Source: Clostridia bacterium (GTDB lineage Bacteria > Bacillota > Clostridia > Lachnospirales > Lachnospiraceae). Taken from it: a stretch of 64,000 bases of DNA. The translations under genes and the position numbers were made by a program. Below are positions 62,863 to 64,000 of the stretch, one piece after another; position 1 is the first letter of the stretch; each line of letters starts with the position of its first letter. The stretch spans positions 62,001 through 126,000 of the forward strand of contig QKJQ01000027.1 of NCBI GenBank assembly GCA_003249225.1, given 5' to 3'. The notes beneath the pieces are model-generated. The model did no database searches and had not been told where the DNA came from. It was given only the letters and a program-made list of their open reading frames with translations.

Positions 62863-64000
62863 TCAATATTTTCTTGCCTTTTCTAGATTTTCTTCTTTCT
62901 TTTGATGTGCTTCTCTTATTTTTTGACTCGTAGCACTGTCACCGATTCCTACATGCCACCATGCGCCGTACCCATCGGTCATGGATTTTGGCAGAACTTT
63001 TATATCAATCAATACAGAATTAATATCCTCCTTAGCCGCACGAAGGGCATTCGAGAGTTCTTCCTCTGTTCTTGCCGTAAATGCTGACATCCCATAACCA
63101 CGGCCGATCATCGCAAAATCAGTTGGAATCAGTGATCCGTTCTGCAGACCGGATTCTTCTTCACGATACCGGAACATCGTTGCCAGACTGCCAATGCCAT
63201 TTCCCATCTGCAGATTATTGATACAGCCAAAGCCACAGTTATCAAAAAGCAGCACAATAATTTTTTTTCTTTCCTGAATCGCTGTAGCGATTTCAGAATG
63301 CAGCATCATAAAAGCACCATCCCCCACCATGGCATAACAGGGTGAATCAGGCTTTGCCAGCTTCGCTCCAAGCGTTGCCGCAATCTCATATCCCATGCAC
63401 GAGTATCCGTATTCCATATGATAAGAATCTTTCACTTTCGTTGTCCACATACGCTGCAGATCCCCAGGCAGACTTCCTGAAGCACCGACTATAATTGCTT
63501 CCTCTTCGATTTCATTTCGAATAATGCCGATTGCTTTTGTCTGGGTAAGCAGGCCTCCCGTGATCAAAGAAAATTCTCCCTCCACGCCTTCTTCTTTAGC
63601 TTTAATAGGCGAGGTATAACTGTCCGTAAATTCTGCCGAAGTAAGCTTATCCATGATCTGACTCCACTCAGTTTTTGCCAGCGTAATCTCTGCCTCATAA
63701 GCTTCATCCCACAGCATACTTTTCTTCAATCCCAAATCCGCTGCTTTCACTTTTTCTGATAATGCAGTCCCAAGTGCTTCAATACCTGCTTTCGCATCTG
63801 CCACGACCGCACAGGCATCAAGCTTTAACGCATGGTACCTTGCGGCATTGATCAGTATGAATTCTGCTTCCGGGTTCTTGAACAATGATTTTGATGCTGT
63901 TGTAAAATCACTCAATTTTGTTCCGATTCCAATTACGCAGTCTGATTCTGCTGCGATTTTATTTGCAGAATGATTTCCAGTAACACCGATTCCGCCCAGA
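62863..64000 (-). CDS. iolD: 3D-(3,5/4)-trihydroxycyclohexane-1,2-dione hydrolase, N-terminal part outside the window
   Basis: This ThDP-dependent enzyme opens the inositol ring to 5-deoxy-glucuronate. The frame runs without a stop to the window edge, so the gene is cut at its 5' end; a TTG at 63915 is internal and not a start. The visible 379 residues include LGGIGVTGNHSANK, IGTKLSDFTTASKSLF, and MVGDGAFMMLHSEIAT with NCGFGCINNLQMG about 27 residues on, the GDG-N ThDP and magnesium motif. The C-terminal YGAWWHVGIGDSATSQKIREAH is typical. The iolE gene follows 58 bases later. Confidence 0.95.
   Translation of the reverse strand, partial: LGGIGVTGNHSANKIAAESDCVIGIGTKLSDFTTASKSLFKNPEAEFILINAARYHALKLDACAVVADAKAGIEALGTALSEKVKAADLGLKKSMLWDEAYEAEITLAKTEWSQIMDKLTSAEFTDSYTSPIKAKEEGVEGEFSLITGGLLTQTKAIGIIRNEIEEEAIIVGASGSLPGDLQRMWTTKVKDSYHMEYGYSCMGYEIAATLGAKLAKPDSPCYAMVGDGAFMMLHSEIATAIQERKKIIVLLFDNCGFGCINNLQMGNGIGSLATMFRYREEESGLQNGSLIPTDFAMIGRGYGMSAFTARTEEELSNALRAAKEDINSVLIDIKVLPKSMTDGYGAWWHVGIGDSATSQKIREAHQKKEENLEKARKY

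Noticed and set aside
63915-64000. TTG at 63915 as the start of iolD
   Set aside because: The residues encoded upstream to the window edge match the IolD family, so the gene continues beyond the window.

Overview
The window reads as chromosomal DNA from an anaerobic gut-type Firmicute, most likely a Lachnospiraceae (Clostridium cluster XIVa) member related to Roseburia or Butyrivibrio. The reasons are the SCIFF ribosomal peptide and its radical SAM maturase beside a fused SecDF, ECF-type thiamine uptake under a TPP riboswitch, many lipoproteins with T/S-rich linkers, and a beta-mannan operon built on GH26, GH130 and ABC importers. No rRNA, tRNA, CRISPR array, phage or complete insertion sequence was seen.

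Region 1 (1-20.7 kb) is housekeeping and maintenance: partial dihydroorotase, a NUDIX hydrolase, riboswitch-controlled thiT, a 200-bp MITE-like inverted-repeat element, pyridoxal kinase, recJ, secDF, the SCIFF pair (the 46-residue precursor gene is at 9089-9229), a DegV protein, a ParA-like protein that has lost its P-loop lysine together with an overlapping 42-residue membrane peptide, a CYTH phosphatase, a GNAT enzyme, a two-gene radical SAM/DUF4130 DNA-repair operon whose promoter is flanked by two LexA-like boxes, a BvgS-like hybrid histidine kinase and an aldo/keto reductase.

Region 2 (20.8-45.8 kb) is one long minus-strand mannan-utilisation locus of 18 genes. A LacI regulator comes first, then a surface GH26 mannanase, YesL, a 1002-residue solute-binding protein fused to carbohydrate-binding domains, permease pair 1, an NHL-repeat membrane protein, a Yip1 protein, a DUF5696 protein, permease pair 2, a multi-domain carbohydrate-binding lipoprotein, a second solute-binding protein, a GH5 enzyme, two GH130 phosphorylases, an SGNH esterase and mannose-6-phosphate isomerase. 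The inferred pathway is extracellular cleavage by GH26 and GH5, import through the two ABC systems (ATPase encoded elsewhere), deacetylation, phosphorolysis to mannose-1-phosphate, and entry of mannose into glycolysis. The NHL-Yip1-DUF5696 block between the permease pairs has no assigned role and is the best candidate here for an undescribed system. TGCA-rich repeats flank the lacI gene.

Region 3 (46.1-60.3 kb) holds nagA, an alpha/alpha-toroid protein of unknown role, a PrsA-like foldase, a degenerate ApbE-like membrane protein, and an oligopeptide ABC transporter (oppA-B-C-D-F). Four of its five subunits are enlarged, including a long coiled-coil insertion inside the ATPase domain of OppD. 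A 0.9-kb A+T-rich gap follows.

Region 4 (60.3-64 kb) is the end of a myo-inositol catabolic operon: iolD (cut by the window edge), iolE and iolA.
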